From Hylemonella sp. (lineage in GTDB: Bacteria > Pseudomonadota > Gammaproteobacteria > Burkholderiales > Burkholderiaceae_C): a stretch of 62,228 bases of DNA. The stretch is from assembly GCA_030680575.1 (NCBI GenBank), contig JAUXVI010000018.1:1-62228 (forward strand). The letters run 5' to 3'. This document shows, piece after piece, positions 34,186 to 43,460 of this stretch. Both the position numbers and the translations under genes were made by a program. Each line of letters begins with the position of its first letter. Within the stretch, counting starts at the first letter, position 1. The notes under the pieces are model-generated. The model saw only the letters and a list, made by a program, of their open reading frames with translations, made no database searches and was not told the DNA's origin.

Positions 34186-36171
34186 ATGAGTGCGCTCGAA
34201 CTCACCCTCATTTATCTGCTCGCCGCCGTGCTTGGCGTTGTGGTCTTTCGCAGCCTCAAACTGCCCCCGATGCTGGGTTATCTCGTGGTTGGCGTGGTGA
34301 TCGGCCCCAACGCACTCGCCCTGGCACAGAATTCCGACGGCGTTCGTCATCTGGCCGAATTTGGCGTGGTGTTCCTGATGTTCGCCATCGGCCTGGAATT
34401 CAACCTGCCCAAGCTGCGCTCCATGCGCCGTCATGTGTTCGGCCTGGGTTTGCTGCAAGTGCTGCTGACCATGACCCTGACCGTGTTGGGAGCCTTTCTT
34501 CTGAATTGGTTGCTGCCGTCGCTTTGGAATATCCGTTGGCAGACGGCACTGGCGCTCTCCGGCGTCATGGCCATGAGCAGCACGGCCATTGTGGTCAAAA
34601 TGATGGCCGAGCGCCTGGAGCTGGAAAGTGAACACGGCAAGCGTGTCATGGGCATCCTGTTGTTCCAGGATCTGGCCGTGGTGCCTTTGCTGGTACTGAT
34701 TCCCGCGCTGGGCAGTCCGGCCAATGAGATGTTCATGGCGCTGGGCCTGGCCCTGCTGAAAGCGGTGGTGCTGCTGGCCCTGCTGCTGATGGGCGGACAA
34801 AGGGTGATGCGCTGGTCACTCACGCAAGTGGCTCGGCACAAGAGCAACGAACTGTTCATGCTCGCCCTGTTGCTGATCACACTCGGCCTGGCCTGGCTGA
34901 CCGAACTGGCCGGTCTGAGCTTGGCCCTCGGCGCCTTCATCGCCGGCATCCTGATTTCGGAAACCGAGTACAAGCAACAGGTGGAGACCGACATCCGCCC
35001 CTTCCACGATGTGCTGCTCGGCCTGTTCTTCATCACCATCGGCATGCTGCTGGACTGGCACATCCTCCTGCAGCGCTGGCCGCTGGTGCTGATGCTGATG
35101 GCGCTGTCCTTGCTGCTCAAACTTTCACTGATTACCTTGCTAACCCGCCTCATGGGTGCCACCACGGGCGTGGCACTTCGCACCGGCCTGTATTTGGCAC
35201 AGGCCGGCGAATTCGGTTTTGTGCTGTTATCGCTGTCCCATGAAAAAGGGCTGCTGGACGCGGCCTTGCTCAACCCCATTCTGGCGTCCATGGTCCTGTC
35301 GATGCTGGCAACACCTTTCGTGATTGCCTACAGCAACCGGATCGTGATGAAACTGGTCGCGAGCGAATGGCTGCAGCAATCGCTGCAGATGACCCATATC
35401 GCCCGCAAATCCATCAACACCAGCAAGCACGTCATCATCTGCGGTTATGGCCGCTGCGGCCAGAACCTGGCACGCATGCTGGAGGGCGAGAAGATTCCCT
35501 ACATGGCCCTTGACCTCGACCCGGACCGCGTCCACCAGGCCGCCGCCGCGGGCAACAGCGTGGTTTTTGGCGATGCCGCGCGGCTGCAGGCGCTGAGCGC
35601 CGCCGGCCTGAGTCGGGCCAGTGCTGTCGTCATCACCTACCTGGATGTACCGGGTGCCATGAAAGTACTGGCCAATGTTCGCGCGCATGCACCGCAGGTA
35701 CCTGTCATCGTACGCACACAGGACGACCATGCGCTTGACAAGCTGCGCGCTGCCGGAGCGACTGAAGTTGTGCCGGAAGCCATTGAGGGCTCGCTCATGC
35801 TGGCCAGCCATGCGCTCGCGCTGGTGGGTGTGCCGATGCGGCGCGTGATCCGCATCGTGCAGGACCAGCGCGATGCGCGCTACAACCTGCTGCGCGGCTA
35901 TTTCCACGGCGCCGACGACAACGCGGTAGACGAGGGCACGCAGGAACGTCTTGCCAGCGTCACCTTGCCTGCCGCGGCACGTGTCATCGGCCGCCCTCTC
36001 AGCGCACTACTGCCGTTGATCCCCGAAGTCCGCGTTGTCAATTTGCGTCGTCATAACGGCAAAAATCTGGCCCCGACCCAGGAGCTGTTGCTGGAGAGCG
36101 GGGACACGCTGGTACTCTCGGGTCGGGCCGAGGCCCTGGCGATGGTGGAAGACCAACTGCTCAATGGCTGA
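34186..36171 (+). CDS. CPA2-family cation:proton antiporter with TrkA-N domain (KefB/YbaL-like)
   Basis: A 661-residue inner-membrane transporter. Residues 1-385 hold about 12 membrane segments of the Na+/H+ exchanger fold (MLGYLVVGVVIGPNALAL; LFQDLAVVPLLVLIP with the ion-site QD pair; LGAFIAGILISETEY). Residues 410-530 form a TrkA-N/RCK domain (HVIICGYGRCGQNLARML). Residues 570-660 form a TrkA-C-like domain (ESGDTLVLSGRAEAL). The architecture fits potassium or sodium efflux coupled to protons, regulated by nucleotide or thiol ligands. It is adjacent to kdsD in many betaproteobacteria as far as I recall. No KefG/KefF partner is adjacent. Confidence 0.9.
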   Translation: MSALELTLIYLLAAVLGVVVFRSLKLPPMLGYLVVGVVIGPNALALAQNSDGVRHLAEFGVVFLMFAIGLEFNLPKLRSMRRHVFGLGLLQVLLTMTLTVLGAFLLNWLLPSLWNIRWQTALALSGVMAMSSTAIVVKMMAERLELESEHGKRVMGILLFQDLAVVPLLVLIPALGSPANEMFMALGLALLKAVVLLALLLMGGQRVMRWSLTQVARHKSNELFMLALLLITLGLAWLTELAGLSLALGAFIAGILISETEYKQQVETDIRPFHDVLLGLFFITIGMLLDWHILLQRWPLVLMLMALSLLLKLSLITLLTRLMGATTGVALRTGLYLAQAGEFGFVLLSLSHEKGLLDAALLNPILASMVLSMLATPFVIAYSNRIVMKLVASEWLQQSLQMTHIARKSINTSKHVIICGYGRCGQNLARMLEGEKIPYMALDLDPDRVHQAAAAGNSVVFGDAARLQALSAAGLSRASAVVITYLDVPGAMKVLANVRAHAPQVPVIVRTQDDHALDKLRAAGATEVVPEAIEGSLMLASHALALVGVPMRRVIRIVQDQRDARYNLLRGYFHGADDNAVDEGTQERLASVTLPAAARVIGRPLSALLPLIPEVRVVNLRRHNGKNLAPTQELLLESGDTLVLSGRAEALAMVEDQLLNG

Positions 36172-36228
36172 GGCTGCGCCTCGCCGCCTCATTGCCATGC
36201 ACACACAACGATGATTCACAGGTGATCC

Positions 36229-36783
36229 ATGCAAGACCGCAACATCAACGACTATCTGCGCCGCCACATCCGCACGGTTCCCAACTGGCCCGCCCCCGGC
36301 GTGCAGTTTCGGGACATCACACCGCTGCTGCAGGATCCGAAGGTGTTTCGTGTCATGGTTGACGCCTTTGTGCACCGCTACATGGACGCCGGCATGCGAC
36401 CCGATGTGGTGGCCGGGCTGGATGCCCGTGGTTTCATCCTCGGTTCGGTCATTGCGTACGAACTCGCGGTCGGCTTCATCCCGATCCGCAAAAAAGGCAA
36501 ACTGCCCTTCACCACCGTGGAGGAGACCTATGAGCTCGAATATGGCAGCGCGACGGTAGAACTGCACACCGATGCGGTCAAAGCGGGCGATCGTGTGCTC
36601 CTGGTCGATGACCTGATCGCCACCGGCGGCACCATGCTGGCCGGCAAGAAATTACTCGAAAAGCTTGGCGCCCACGTCATGGAGGGGGCCGCCATTGTCG
36701 ACCTGCCCGAACTGGGTGGTTCGCAAAAGTTGCGTGCCGCGGGTCTGCAACTTTTTACCTTGGTCGACTTTGCCGGCACCTGA
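36229..36783 (+). CDS. apt: Adenine phosphoribosyltransferase
   Basis: Salvages adenine to AMP using PRPP. The 184-residue type I PRTase shows the [11 protein letters not shown] motif near residue 28, [17 protein letters not shown] near residue 65, and the PRPP loop [13 protein letters not shown] near residue 125. The family N-terminus ([16 protein letters not shown]) supports ATG 36229. It lies 57 bases after the antiporter gene and could be cotranscribed. Ends 10 bases before a convergent hypothetical gene. Confidence 0.96.
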   Translation: MQDRNINDYLRRHIRTVPNWPAPGVQFRDITPLLQDPKVFRVMVDAFVHRYMDAGMRPDVVAGLDARGFILGSVIAYELAVGFIPIRKKGKLPFTTVEETYELEYGSATVELHTDAVKAGDRVLLVDDLIATGGTMLAGKKLLEKLGAHVMEGAAIVDLPELGGSQKLRAAGLQLFTLVDFAGT

Positions 36784-36793
36784 AACGGCGCAA

Positions 36794-37390
36794 TCAGTTC
36801 AGATCGCCGTATTGGGTCCGGCTCAGTACCGGATAGGGGGTTTTGGCCACGATCACCTCGGTATCTTCAAAGCCCGACGGTTGTGTCGCCGCTATGCCCA
36901 CCGCCAGTGCATGCCTCAGTGCCGCCACCTCATCCGCGCCAATAGGCTCAAAACGCGGCACTGGTTTCACTTGGGCTGGCACCACGGTTGTTTTAGGCGC
37001 CGCGCCCTTGAGCCGGTCATTGACGCGCCAGTAGATGGCTGAAACCTGGATGTCATGCTGCGCCTTGGCATGCTGAACGATCTGCTTTTCCACCTCGGTC
37101 TGCCGCCGTGATTCCAGTGCAAGCTCACGCGCCAGATCAACCATGATGATGTACCGGCCCCCCTGCGGTTCCAGCGACAGCACTTTGAAGCTGTAGCTGG
37201 CTGTCAGCACCCCTGCGTGAACCATCGTTTCACGGATCACGGCATACAGCAGCTCGCGCCGCTCCATGCGTTGCTGCCGGCGTCCAGTCGCACCGGCTTG
37301 CTGCCTGGCCCCGGTACTTTCTGGCGGTAGCGTCTTCTCTTGTGTTTTTTTAGCGAACCAGTTGGGGAGCAAGGACATAAGGTCTTTCAT
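36794..37390 (-). CDS. Conserved-looking hypothetical protein
   Basis: A 198-residue cytosolic protein I do not recognise. After a short basic N-terminus (MKDLMSLLPNWFAKK) comes a Gln/Arg-rich linker, then an alpha/beta segment (RELLYAVIRETMVHAGVLTASYSFKVLSLEP, a helix-strand unit quoted in part; GRYIIMVDLARELALESRR) and a Pro/Val linker leading to FEPIGADEVAALRHAL. The start at 37390 is preferred over 37432. It is immediately downstream of mnmE on the same strand (80-base gap) and could be in its transcription unit. Codon usage and composition look native. No function assigned. Confidence 0.65.
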   Translation of the reverse strand: MKDLMSLLPNWFAKKTQEKTLPPESTGARQQAGATGRRQQRMERRELLYAVIRETMVHAGVLTASYSFKVLSLEPQGGRYIIMVDLARELALESRRQTEVEKQIVQHAKAQHDIQVSAIYWRVNDRLKGAAPKTTVVPAQVKPVPRFEPIGADEVAALRHALAVGIAATQPSGFEDTEVIVAKTPYPVLSRTQYGDLN

Positions 37391-37470
37391 GAACTGCCGG
37401 TCGCGCGTCTGTTGACTGCACCGGATGCTCAAAGCAGTTTAGTGGCCCTCGCCCTGTCCCGCAGCCCCGC

Positions 37471-38877
37471 TTACTTACCGATACAGAATTTGGAAAAAAT
37501 AACGCCCAGCAGATCGTCAGACGTGAACTCACCGGTGATTTCATTGAGGGCGTTTTGCCCCAGCCGCAACTCTTCGGCCAGCAAGTCAAGCGACTGTGCC
37601 TGAGCCGCCAGATGCTGAGCAGCCATGTCCAGATGTGTCTGCACGCGGTGCAAGGCTTGGACATGGCGCTCACGCGCGATGTACAAGCCTTCCGGCGCAG
37701 CCTGCCAGCCGGCAATCTCCAGCAGACGGCGACGCAATGCGTCAAGTCCAGCACCGGTCTTGGCGGAGATGGCGATGTCCTCTGGAGGAAGCGACATGCC
37801 TGCCGCATCGGTCTTGTTCCAGACATTGAGCACCGGCACCCGTGGCGGCAGGTTGGCGGCCAAGGTGCCGGCAATCGCCGCATCGGCTTCGTGGTAGCTT
37901 GGCATTTCGGCCCGGGTGAGATCGTGCAGGAACAGAACGGCATCGGCGGCTTCGATCTCTGCCCAGGCACGGGCAATGCCGATTTTTTCCACTTCATCTT
38001 CGCTTTCGCGCAGACCCGCTGTGTCGATGACGTGCAACGGTACCCCCTCAATCTGGATGGTCTGCTGCACCTTGTCGCGCGTCGTCCCTTCAACGGGTGT
38101 CACGATGGCCAGTTCGGCTCCCGCCAGGGCGTTCAGCAATGAACTTTTACCCGCATTGGGCTGGCCCGCGATCACCACCTTGATGCCCTCGCGCAGCAAG
38201 GCGCCCTGTCGCGCGTGCTGCAATACCGTTGCCAGACTTTGTTGCAGCTTGGCCAATTGACCTTGGGCATCTGCCTTGCGCAAAAAATCAATTTCCTCTT
38301 CCGGAAAGTCGAGGGTGGCTTCCACCAGCATGCGCAAATGGATGAGGGCATCCCGCACGGTATGAATCTCGCGCGAAAAATCGCCGGCCAGCGATCGGCT
38401 GGCACTGCGCGCCGCGGCTTCGGTGCTGGCATCAATCAGGTCGGCAATCGCTTCCGCCTGGGCTAGATCGATCTTGTCGTTCAAGAATGCGCGTTCCGTG
38501 AATTCGCCCGGCTTGGCCACGCGCAGGCCGGGCAACCGTGCCTGCCCCGTCGCAGCATCAACTTCTGCTGCCGCCTCCAGACAGCGTGCCAGCAGCAATT
38601 GCAGCACGACCTGTCCGCCGTGGGCCTGCAACTCCAGCACGTCCTCTCCGGTATAGGAATGGGGTCCCGGAAAATGGATCGCTAGTCCATGGTCCAGTGG
38701 CGCTCCGAGCCGGTCCTGAAAGGGAAGATATGTGGCGTGCCTGGGACGCAACGTGTTGCCGCACAACGCCACGATCAGGCGCTCCAGATGCTGACCGCTG
38801 ACGCGCACGATACCGACGGCCCCGCGCCCGGGGGCCGTGGCAATCGCGGCAATCGGTTCCCTGTGTCGTGCAAGCAT
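37471..38877 (-). CDS. mnmE: tRNA uridine-5-carboxymethylaminomethyl modification GTPase MnmE
   Basis: With MnmG installs the cmnm5 group on wobble uridine of certain tRNAs. The 468-residue protein has an N-terminal tetrahydrofolate-binding domain ([20 protein letters not shown]), a helical domain, and an inserted G domain with G1 [14 protein letters not shown] near residue 225, G2 GTTRD, G3 DTAG and G4 NKTD. It ends with the invariant CIGK, whose Cys is catalytic. ATG 38877 gives the standard N-terminus; the longer frame starts at TTG within the yidC terminator. Separated from yidC by that terminator, so it is probably expressed independently to some extent. Confidence 0.97.
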   Translation of the reverse strand: MLARHREPIAAIATAPGRGAVGIVRVSGQHLERLIVALCGNTLRPRHATYLPFQDRLGAPLDHGLAIHFPGPHSYTGEDVLELQAHGGQVVLQLLLARCLEAAAEVDAATGQARLPGLRVAKPGEFTERAFLNDKIDLAQAEAIADLIDASTEAAARSASRSLAGDFSREIHTVRDALIHLRMLVEATLDFPEEEIDFLRKADAQGQLAKLQQSLATVLQHARQGALLREGIKVVIAGQPNAGKSSLLNALAGAELAIVTPVEGTTRDKVQQTIQIEGVPLHVIDTAGLRESEDEVEKIGIARAWAEIEAADAVLFLHDLTRAEMPSYHEADAAIAGTLAANLPPRVPVLNVWNKTDAAGMSLPPEDIAISAKTGAGLDALRRRLLEIAGWQAAPEGLYIARERHVQALHRVQTHLDMAAQHLAAQAQSLDLLAEELRLGQNALNEITGEFTSDDLLGVIFSKFCIGK

Positions 38878-38899
38878 GGCGTCTGGTCTTGCTGGATGC

Positions 38900-38921
38900 A
38901 AAAGGGCCGCTTGCGCGGCCC
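38900..38921 (-). terminator. Intrinsic terminator between yidC and mnmE
   Basis: On the minus strand GGGCCGC / GCGGCCC with a GCAA tetraloop followed by TTTT, filling the 27-base gap upstream of the mnmE reading frame. Confidence 0.75.
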
Positions 38922-38928
38922 CGGTTCA

Positions 38929-40623
38929 TCACTTGAACTTCGGCAAGTTGAACTGTGGTGGGACACCCATGCGCGTGTTGATGATCCACTGCTGGGCAAT
39001 CGACAGGATGTTGTTGGTCAGCCAGTACAGAACCAGACCTGCCGGGAAAGCGAAGAACATCACGCTGAAGATCAGCGGCATGATCCACATCATCTTAGCC
39101 TGCATCGGGTCCGGCGGCGCCGGATTGAGCGCTGTCTGCAGCATGGTGCTCAGCGTCATGAGCAGCGGCAGAATGTAATAGGGGTCCTTGGCTGACAAGT
39201 CGGTGACCCACAAGATCCAGGGTGCATTGCGCATTTCCACGCTGGACAGCAACACCCAGTACAAGGCAATGAACACCGGGATCTGGATCATGATCGGCAG
39301 GCAACCGCCCATCGGGTTGACCTTTTCCTCCCGATAGATGCGCATCATCTCCTGCTGCATCTGCTGTGGACTGTCCTTCAGCCGCTCTCGCATTTCCATG
39401 ATGCGCGGGTTGATCGCCTTCATCTTGGCCATGCTGGCATAGGCCTTGGCATTGAGCCAGTAAAAGGCGGCTTTCAGCAACACCACCAGCGCCACAATGG
39501 ACCAGCCCCAGTTTCCAATAAAGTGCTCCAGCTTGTCCAGCAGCCAGTAGAGTGGTTTGGCCAGAATCGTGAGCCAGCCATAGTCCTTCACCAGCTCCAG
39601 TCCGGGTGCCAGCGTCTCCAGCAGTTTTTCTTCCTGCGGTCCTACAAAAAAGCGCGCCTCCACCGTCTTGCTGCTGCCCGGAGCCAGCGCTTCCAGCGGG
39701 GTGATCATGCCGACGGAATAAAGGTTGTTATCGACTTTGCGCATGAACAAGTCGCGCTTGATGCCGTCGCCCAGCAGCCAGGCGCTGGCAAAGTAATGCT
39801 GCACCATGGCGACATAGCCGTTTTCCGATTGCTTTTCGATCTCAACCTTGTTTTTCTCGATGTCGCTGAATTCCACTTTCTGGTACTTCTTGGCGTCGGT
39901 GTAGACCGCCGGGCCGGTGAATGTGGAATAGAAAGAAGAGTCTTCGCCTACCGGCTTATTGCCATCGCGCACCAATTGCAGGTACAGCTGCGGGGCTACT
40001 GCGGCTGGGCTGTTGTTCACAATCTCGTGCTTGACACCCAGTGCATAGCTGCCTCGTTTGAGGATGTAGGTTTTGACCAGCTTGACACCGCCGACCTCGG
40101 GCGACTCGAACTTCACCACCAGCTCGTCAGCACCTTCCTTCAGCTCGCGTTCACCGGGCGCGATGGCCATCACGGTTTTGTGGGTCGGATAGGTGCCGCC
40201 TGCAGCGCCCGCAATCAGGCCTGTCTGTGAAACATAAACGCGGTCCTTGCTCTCATCCAGCAGCACGAAGTTCTTGCCGGCTTCCTTCAGGTCACGGTGC
40301 TTGAGAAATTCGGCCTGAACCAGCGAACCGCCTTCCGTGTCGAAGGTCAGTTTCAGCACGTCGGTACTCACTGCCACGCGTTCACGTGCTGCTGCGGGCT
40401 TGCTGCTCACGTCAGCAGCAATCTGGGCACTGCCAGCCGGTGTCTGAGCCGCTACCGGCGGTGCGCCGACGGCCGTAGCGGCGGCTGGTGTTGCTGCAAC
40501 CGGAGGCTTGGACTGCGGAAAGAAAGTGGCCTGACGGCCATTGTGGATTTGCCATTGATCCCACAGCAAGACCATGGAAAAACCAAAGATCACCCACAAA
40601 ATGGTGCGGCGAATATCGTTCAT
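38929..40623 (-). CDS. yidC: Membrane protein insertase YidC
   Basis: Inserts and folds inner-membrane proteins alone or with SecYEG. The 564-residue protein has TM1 at the N-terminus (RTILWVIFGFSMVLLWDQW), a Pro/Ala-rich linker, a large periplasmic beta-supersandwich (about 90-345), and the conserved five-helix core from about 365 (LEHFIGNWGWSIVALVVLLK; MKAINPRIMEMRERLKDSPQQ; GGCLPIMIQIPVFIALYWVL, each a separate motif). It overlaps yidD by 4 bases. Part of the rpmH-rnpA-yidD-yidC block at the origin. Confidence 0.97.
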   Translation of the reverse strand: MNDIRRTILWVIFGFSMVLLWDQWQIHNGRQATFFPQSKPPVAATPAAATAVGAPPVAAQTPAGSAQIAADVSSKPAAARERVAVSTDVLKLTFDTEGGSLVQAEFLKHRDLKEAGKNFVLLDESKDRVYVSQTGLIAGAAGGTYPTHKTVMAIAPGERELKEGADELVVKFESPEVGGVKLVKTYILKRGSYALGVKHEIVNNSPAAVAPQLYLQLVRDGNKPVGEDSSFYSTFTGPAVYTDAKKYQKVEFSDIEKNKVEIEKQSENGYVAMVQHYFASAWLLGDGIKRDLFMRKVDNNLYSVGMITPLEALAPGSSKTVEARFFVGPQEEKLLETLAPGLELVKDYGWLTILAKPLYWLLDKLEHFIGNWGWSIVALVVLLKAAFYWLNAKAYASMAKMKAINPRIMEMRERLKDSPQQMQQEMMRIYREEKVNPMGGCLPIMIQIPVFIALYWVLLSSVEMRNAPWILWVTDLSAKDPYYILPLLMTLSTMLQTALNPAPPDPMQAKMMWIMPLIFSVMFFAFPAGLVLYWLTNNILSIAQQWIINTRMGVPPQFNLPKFK

Positions 40624-40892
40624 GAAGACTTCTTTTGAGAGGGATGGGTAAGCAAACGGGTCAAGAACCGGGGCTTTTCCTCCGGCACCGGATCATGACC
40701 ACCAGCACACCACGGATGACAACGCGCCAAGCGACGCAGCGTCAGATAGCTCCCTGCCGCCGCGCCGTGCTTTTCAAGCGCAGACAGAGCATACAGTGAA
40801 CAGGTGGGCTCAAAACGACAGGCTGATCCCAGCCAAGGACTCAGCAGGAGGCGATATGCACGAACCAGTGCCATCAATGCGGATTTCATCAT
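40620..40892 (-). CDS. yidD: Membrane protein insertion efficiency factor YidD
   Basis: A 90-residue small, Cys-rich, amphipathic protein that assists YidC. The family motif (YRLLLSPWLGSACRFEPTCS then YALSALEKHG, quoted as separate pieces) and RRLARCHPWCAGGHDPVP are present, with conserved cysteines. It overlaps rnpA upstream by 4 bases and yidC downstream by 4 bases, so all three are translationally coupled. Confidence 0.95.
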   Translation of the reverse strand: MMKSALMALVRAYRLLLSPWLGSACRFEPTCSLYALSALEKHGAAAGSYLTLRRLARCHPWCAGGHDPVPEEKPRFLTRLLTHPSQKKSS

Positions 40893-41314
40893 GCCTCCGC
40901 CTGGACCTGCGATGCTGTGGCACGAGCGAACAATTGTTCGATCTCTTTGCGGACGGCCTTTTTAAGTTCGTCCGAACTGGCACTTTTGAAGTGCGCGCGA
41001 TCAAAAGCCGAACGCAAGCGCACCACATGGGCGCCATGGGGCAAAGAAGACTCGAAATGATCAGCAATGCTGTAAATCTGGCGTTTGATCAGATTACGGG
41101 TAACAGCACGCCGGGCCCATCGTTTGGGCACCATAGCGCCAATCCACGTTGGGTCGGCACTGAAAAGTTCTGATTTGCTTTGCAGCGGCAGTAGCGGCTG
41201 ACTATCCGTGGCCACAAGCGGGGCAGAACTGTGCATGGCGAAATGGGTCGTTCGTGCGACGGTACGACCTGCCAAAACAGCCTGAAACTGCGCTCTGGTT
41301 TTTAGCCGCTGCAC
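40889..41314 (-). CDS. rnpA: Ribonuclease P protein component
   Basis: Protein subunit of RNase P, which matures the 5' end of tRNAs. A 141-residue basic protein with the RNR signature region (ARRAVTRNLIKRQIYS) near residue 72 and the flanking IGAMVPKRWA and AHVVRLRSAFDR strands. The length is at the long end of the family (about 115-140). Located 51 bases downstream of rpmH on the same strand, the near-universal arrangement. Confidence 0.95.
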   Translation of the reverse strand: MQRLKTRAQFQAVLAGRTVARTTHFAMHSSAPLVATDSQPLLPLQSKSELFSADPTWIGAMVPKRWARRAVTRNLIKRQIYSIADHFESSLPHGAHVVRLRSAFDRAHFKSASSDELKKAVRKEIEQLFARATASQVQAEA

Positions 41315-41365
41315 GTGAGCGTCGCGCAGAAATTGCGTGTCAGCCCTGTGCTGAGCGAGCGTCTG

Positions 41366-41500
41366 TTAGACAGCCAGGCGTTTGCGGCCCTTGGCGCGGC
41401 GTGCGTTGATCACAGCACGGCCACCACGGGTCTTCATGCGGACCAGGAAGCCATGGGTACGCGCACGGCGAATTTTGGAAGGCTGGTAAGTGCGTTTCAT
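41366..41500 (-). CDS. rpmH: 50S ribosomal protein L34
   Basis: A 44-residue, very basic ribosomal protein read from ATG 41500 to TAA 41366. It begins [19 protein letters not shown] and ends AKGRKRLAV, the canonical bacterial L34 sequence. AAGGA lies at RBS distance upstream. It diverges from dnaA across the origin-proximal intergenic region. Confidence 0.97.
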   Translation of the reverse strand: MKRTYQPSKIRRARTHGFLVRMKTRGGRAVINARRAKGRKRLAV

Positions 41501-41711
41501 TTTGAAATCCTTGGAGATTCAGCTCGAATATATGTTCTTGGCTTGTACGGCTTAAGCCGGCTGCCCGCTCGAGGCAGCGGCCATCAATACATGCCCGTAT
41601 CACCCCGAACAATCAGGGAAACCGAAGATTATCGCAAATTTTCTTAATCCTGGCAATGTCTTGCAACGGTTTTATCGCGTGGAGCCAGAAATCCATGACT
41701 GCCAAAAAAAT

Positions 41712-41769
41712 TGTGGATAAATTCTTGATAAATTACAATTCAAGGCATTACAAACAATAACTATCCACA
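41712..41769. promoter_or_regulatory. DnaA boxes upstream of dnaA
   Basis: A perfect 9-mer in reverse orientation, TGTGGATAA (41712-41720), and a one-mismatch box CTATCCACA (41761-41769) lie just before the dnaA start. They probably serve autoregulation of dnaA and may form one part of a bipartite origin. The rest of 41501-41785 is AT-rich and holds the divergent rpmH/dnaA promoters. Confidence 0.85.
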
Positions 41770-41785
41770 GAAATCAGAACCCACC

Positions 41786-43198
41786 ATGGCAGAGGGACAA
41801 TTCAATAGCCAAACTGGCACCGTGGGCAATGAGGCGGGACAAAGCTTATGGCAGACCTGTGTCGATCATCTGGCGCAAGAATTGCCCGAGCAGCAGTTCA
41901 ATACGTGGATCAAGCCGCTGCTGGCCCATGTGGCCGACGACCTCTCCAAGGTCACGCTTTTTGTCGCCAATCGTTTCAAACTTGATTGGGTCCGTGCCCA
42001 GTACAGTGCCCGCATTGCTGCCTTGCTGGAAAAAATCTACGGCCAACCCGTTGTTATCGAGTTAGCACTTACACCCAGAGAAAACTCACAAAAAACTCAG
42101 CTTTTATCAAGGCCTTCTGATTTTTTTCCTGGTGAAGAGGTGCTTGGTCCTGTCGAAGAAAAACCCTCGGGTAGTCCCCGAAATCGACTGAACCCGGCAT
42201 TGACTTTTGATACGCTGGTCGAGGGCACTGCCAACCGCATGGCACGTGCTGCTGCCATGCATGTGGCCAGTTCTCCAGGTCAGCTGTACAACCCGCTGTT
42301 CATTTACGGTGGTGTCGGCTTGGGAAAGACCCACTTGATGCATGCTGTGGGCAACCGACTGCTGGCTGAACATCCCAATGCCAAAGTTCTCTACATCCAT
42401 GCTGAACAGTTTGTCTCGGATGTGGTTAAAGCCTATCAGCGCAAGACGTTCGACGAATTCAAGGACAAATACCACTCTCTGGATCTGCTGTTGATTGACG
42501 ATGTCCAGTTCTTCGCCAACAAGGAGCGTACGCAAGAGGAGTTTTTCAACGCCTTTGAAGCGCTGCTGGCAAAGAAATCTCACATCGTGATGACCAGCGA
42601 TACCTATCCCAAAGGTTTGACTGACATTCACGAGCGCTTGGTATCGCGCTTTGACTCCGGCCTGACAGTGGCGATCGAACCGCCAGAGCTTGAAATGCGG
42701 GTCGCAATTCTCATCAACAAGGCTCTGGCAGAAGGCACCGAAATGCCGGAGGAAGTGGCTTTCTTCGTGGCCAAGAATGTACGTTCCAACGTTCGGGAAC
42801 TCGAAGGCGCGTTGCGCAAGATCCTGGCTTATTCACGCTTCAACCAGAAGGAAATCTCTATCCAACTGGCGCGTGAAGCCTTACGCGATCTGTTGTCGAT
42901 CCAGAACCGTCAGATTTCGGTGGAAAACATCCAGAAAACGGTGGCCGACTACTACAAGATCAAGGTCGCTGACATGTATTCCAAAAAGCGCCCAGCCAGC
43001 ATTGCCCGGCCACGCCAGATTGCCATGTACCTGGCCAAGGAACTGACGCAGAAAAGCCTGCCGGAGATCGGGGAACTGTTTGGTGGACGCGATCACACCA
43101 CGGTGCTGCATGCCGTGCGCAAGATTTCTGCAGAACGGCAGCAACTGACCGAGCTGAACCAGCAGCTGCATGTGCTGGAACAGACCCTGAAGGGCTAG
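41786..43198 (+). CDS. dnaA: Chromosomal replication initiator protein DnaA
   Basis: AAA+ initiator that binds DnaA boxes and unwinds oriC. The 470-residue protein has an N-terminal domain I ([22 protein letters not shown]), a variable linker, Walker [14 protein letters not shown] near residue 175, Walker [11 protein letters not shown] near residue 235, and a C-terminal DNA-binding domain with the signature [11 protein letters not shown] near residue 432. Flanked by DnaA boxes on both sides. dnaN follows after a 262-base gap that holds the unwinding element. Confidence 0.98.
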   Translation: MAEGQFNSQTGTVGNEAGQSLWQTCVDHLAQELPEQQFNTWIKPLLAHVADDLSKVTLFVANRFKLDWVRAQYSARIAALLEKIYGQPVVIELALTPRENSQKTQLLSRPSDFFPGEEVLGPVEEKPSGSPRNRLNPALTFDTLVEGTANRMARAAAMHVASSPGQLYNPLFIYGGVGLGKTHLMHAVGNRLLAEHPNAKVLYIHAEQFVSDVVKAYQRKTFDEFKDKYHSLDLLLIDDVQFFANKERTQEEFFNAFEALLAKKSHIVMTSDTYPKGLTDIHERLVSRFDSGLTVAIEPPELEMRVAILINKALAEGTEMPEEVAFFVAKNVRSNVRELEGALRKILAYSRFNQKEISIQLAREALRDLLSIQNRQISVENIQKTVADYYKIKVADMYSKKRPASIARPRQIAMYLAKELTQKSLPEIGELFGGRDHTTVLHAVRKISAERQQLTELNQQLHVLEQTLKG

Positions 43199-43460
43199 TC
43201 AGAGGAAGATCAGCCATTGAAATCTCATCAAAACAATAACACTGGGGATAGTTCTGGGACAACTGGCAGGTTATCCACAGAAGAAAGCCAAAAGTCAAAG
43301 TTGTTCATGTTCAAGCAACGCGCTGAAACATGACTGCACACAGTTTTCAAGAGCAGCCAAGTCGTTGATAAAAAAAGGGAAAATGGCGATATCCACAGAA
43401 ATGGACGCCCTTTAACTACTACTACTAATTTGAAATAAAGAAATTAAGGAAGAGGTTGAC
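43199..43460 (+). other. oriC: Origin of replication (oriC) core: DnaA boxes and DnaA-trio tract
   Basis: Between dnaA and dnaN. TTATCCACA at 43271-43279 is a perfect DnaA box and ATATCCACA at 43389-43397 has one mismatch. Fifteen bases past the second box is TTAACTACTACTACTAAT (about 43412-43429), whose complement is a run of 3'-GAT-5' trios. It leads into an A/T-only-like stretch (TTTGAAATAAAGAAATTAA). Box, short GC-rich spacer, trios and AT-rich DNA is the order described for the basal unwinding system. Confidence 0.85.
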
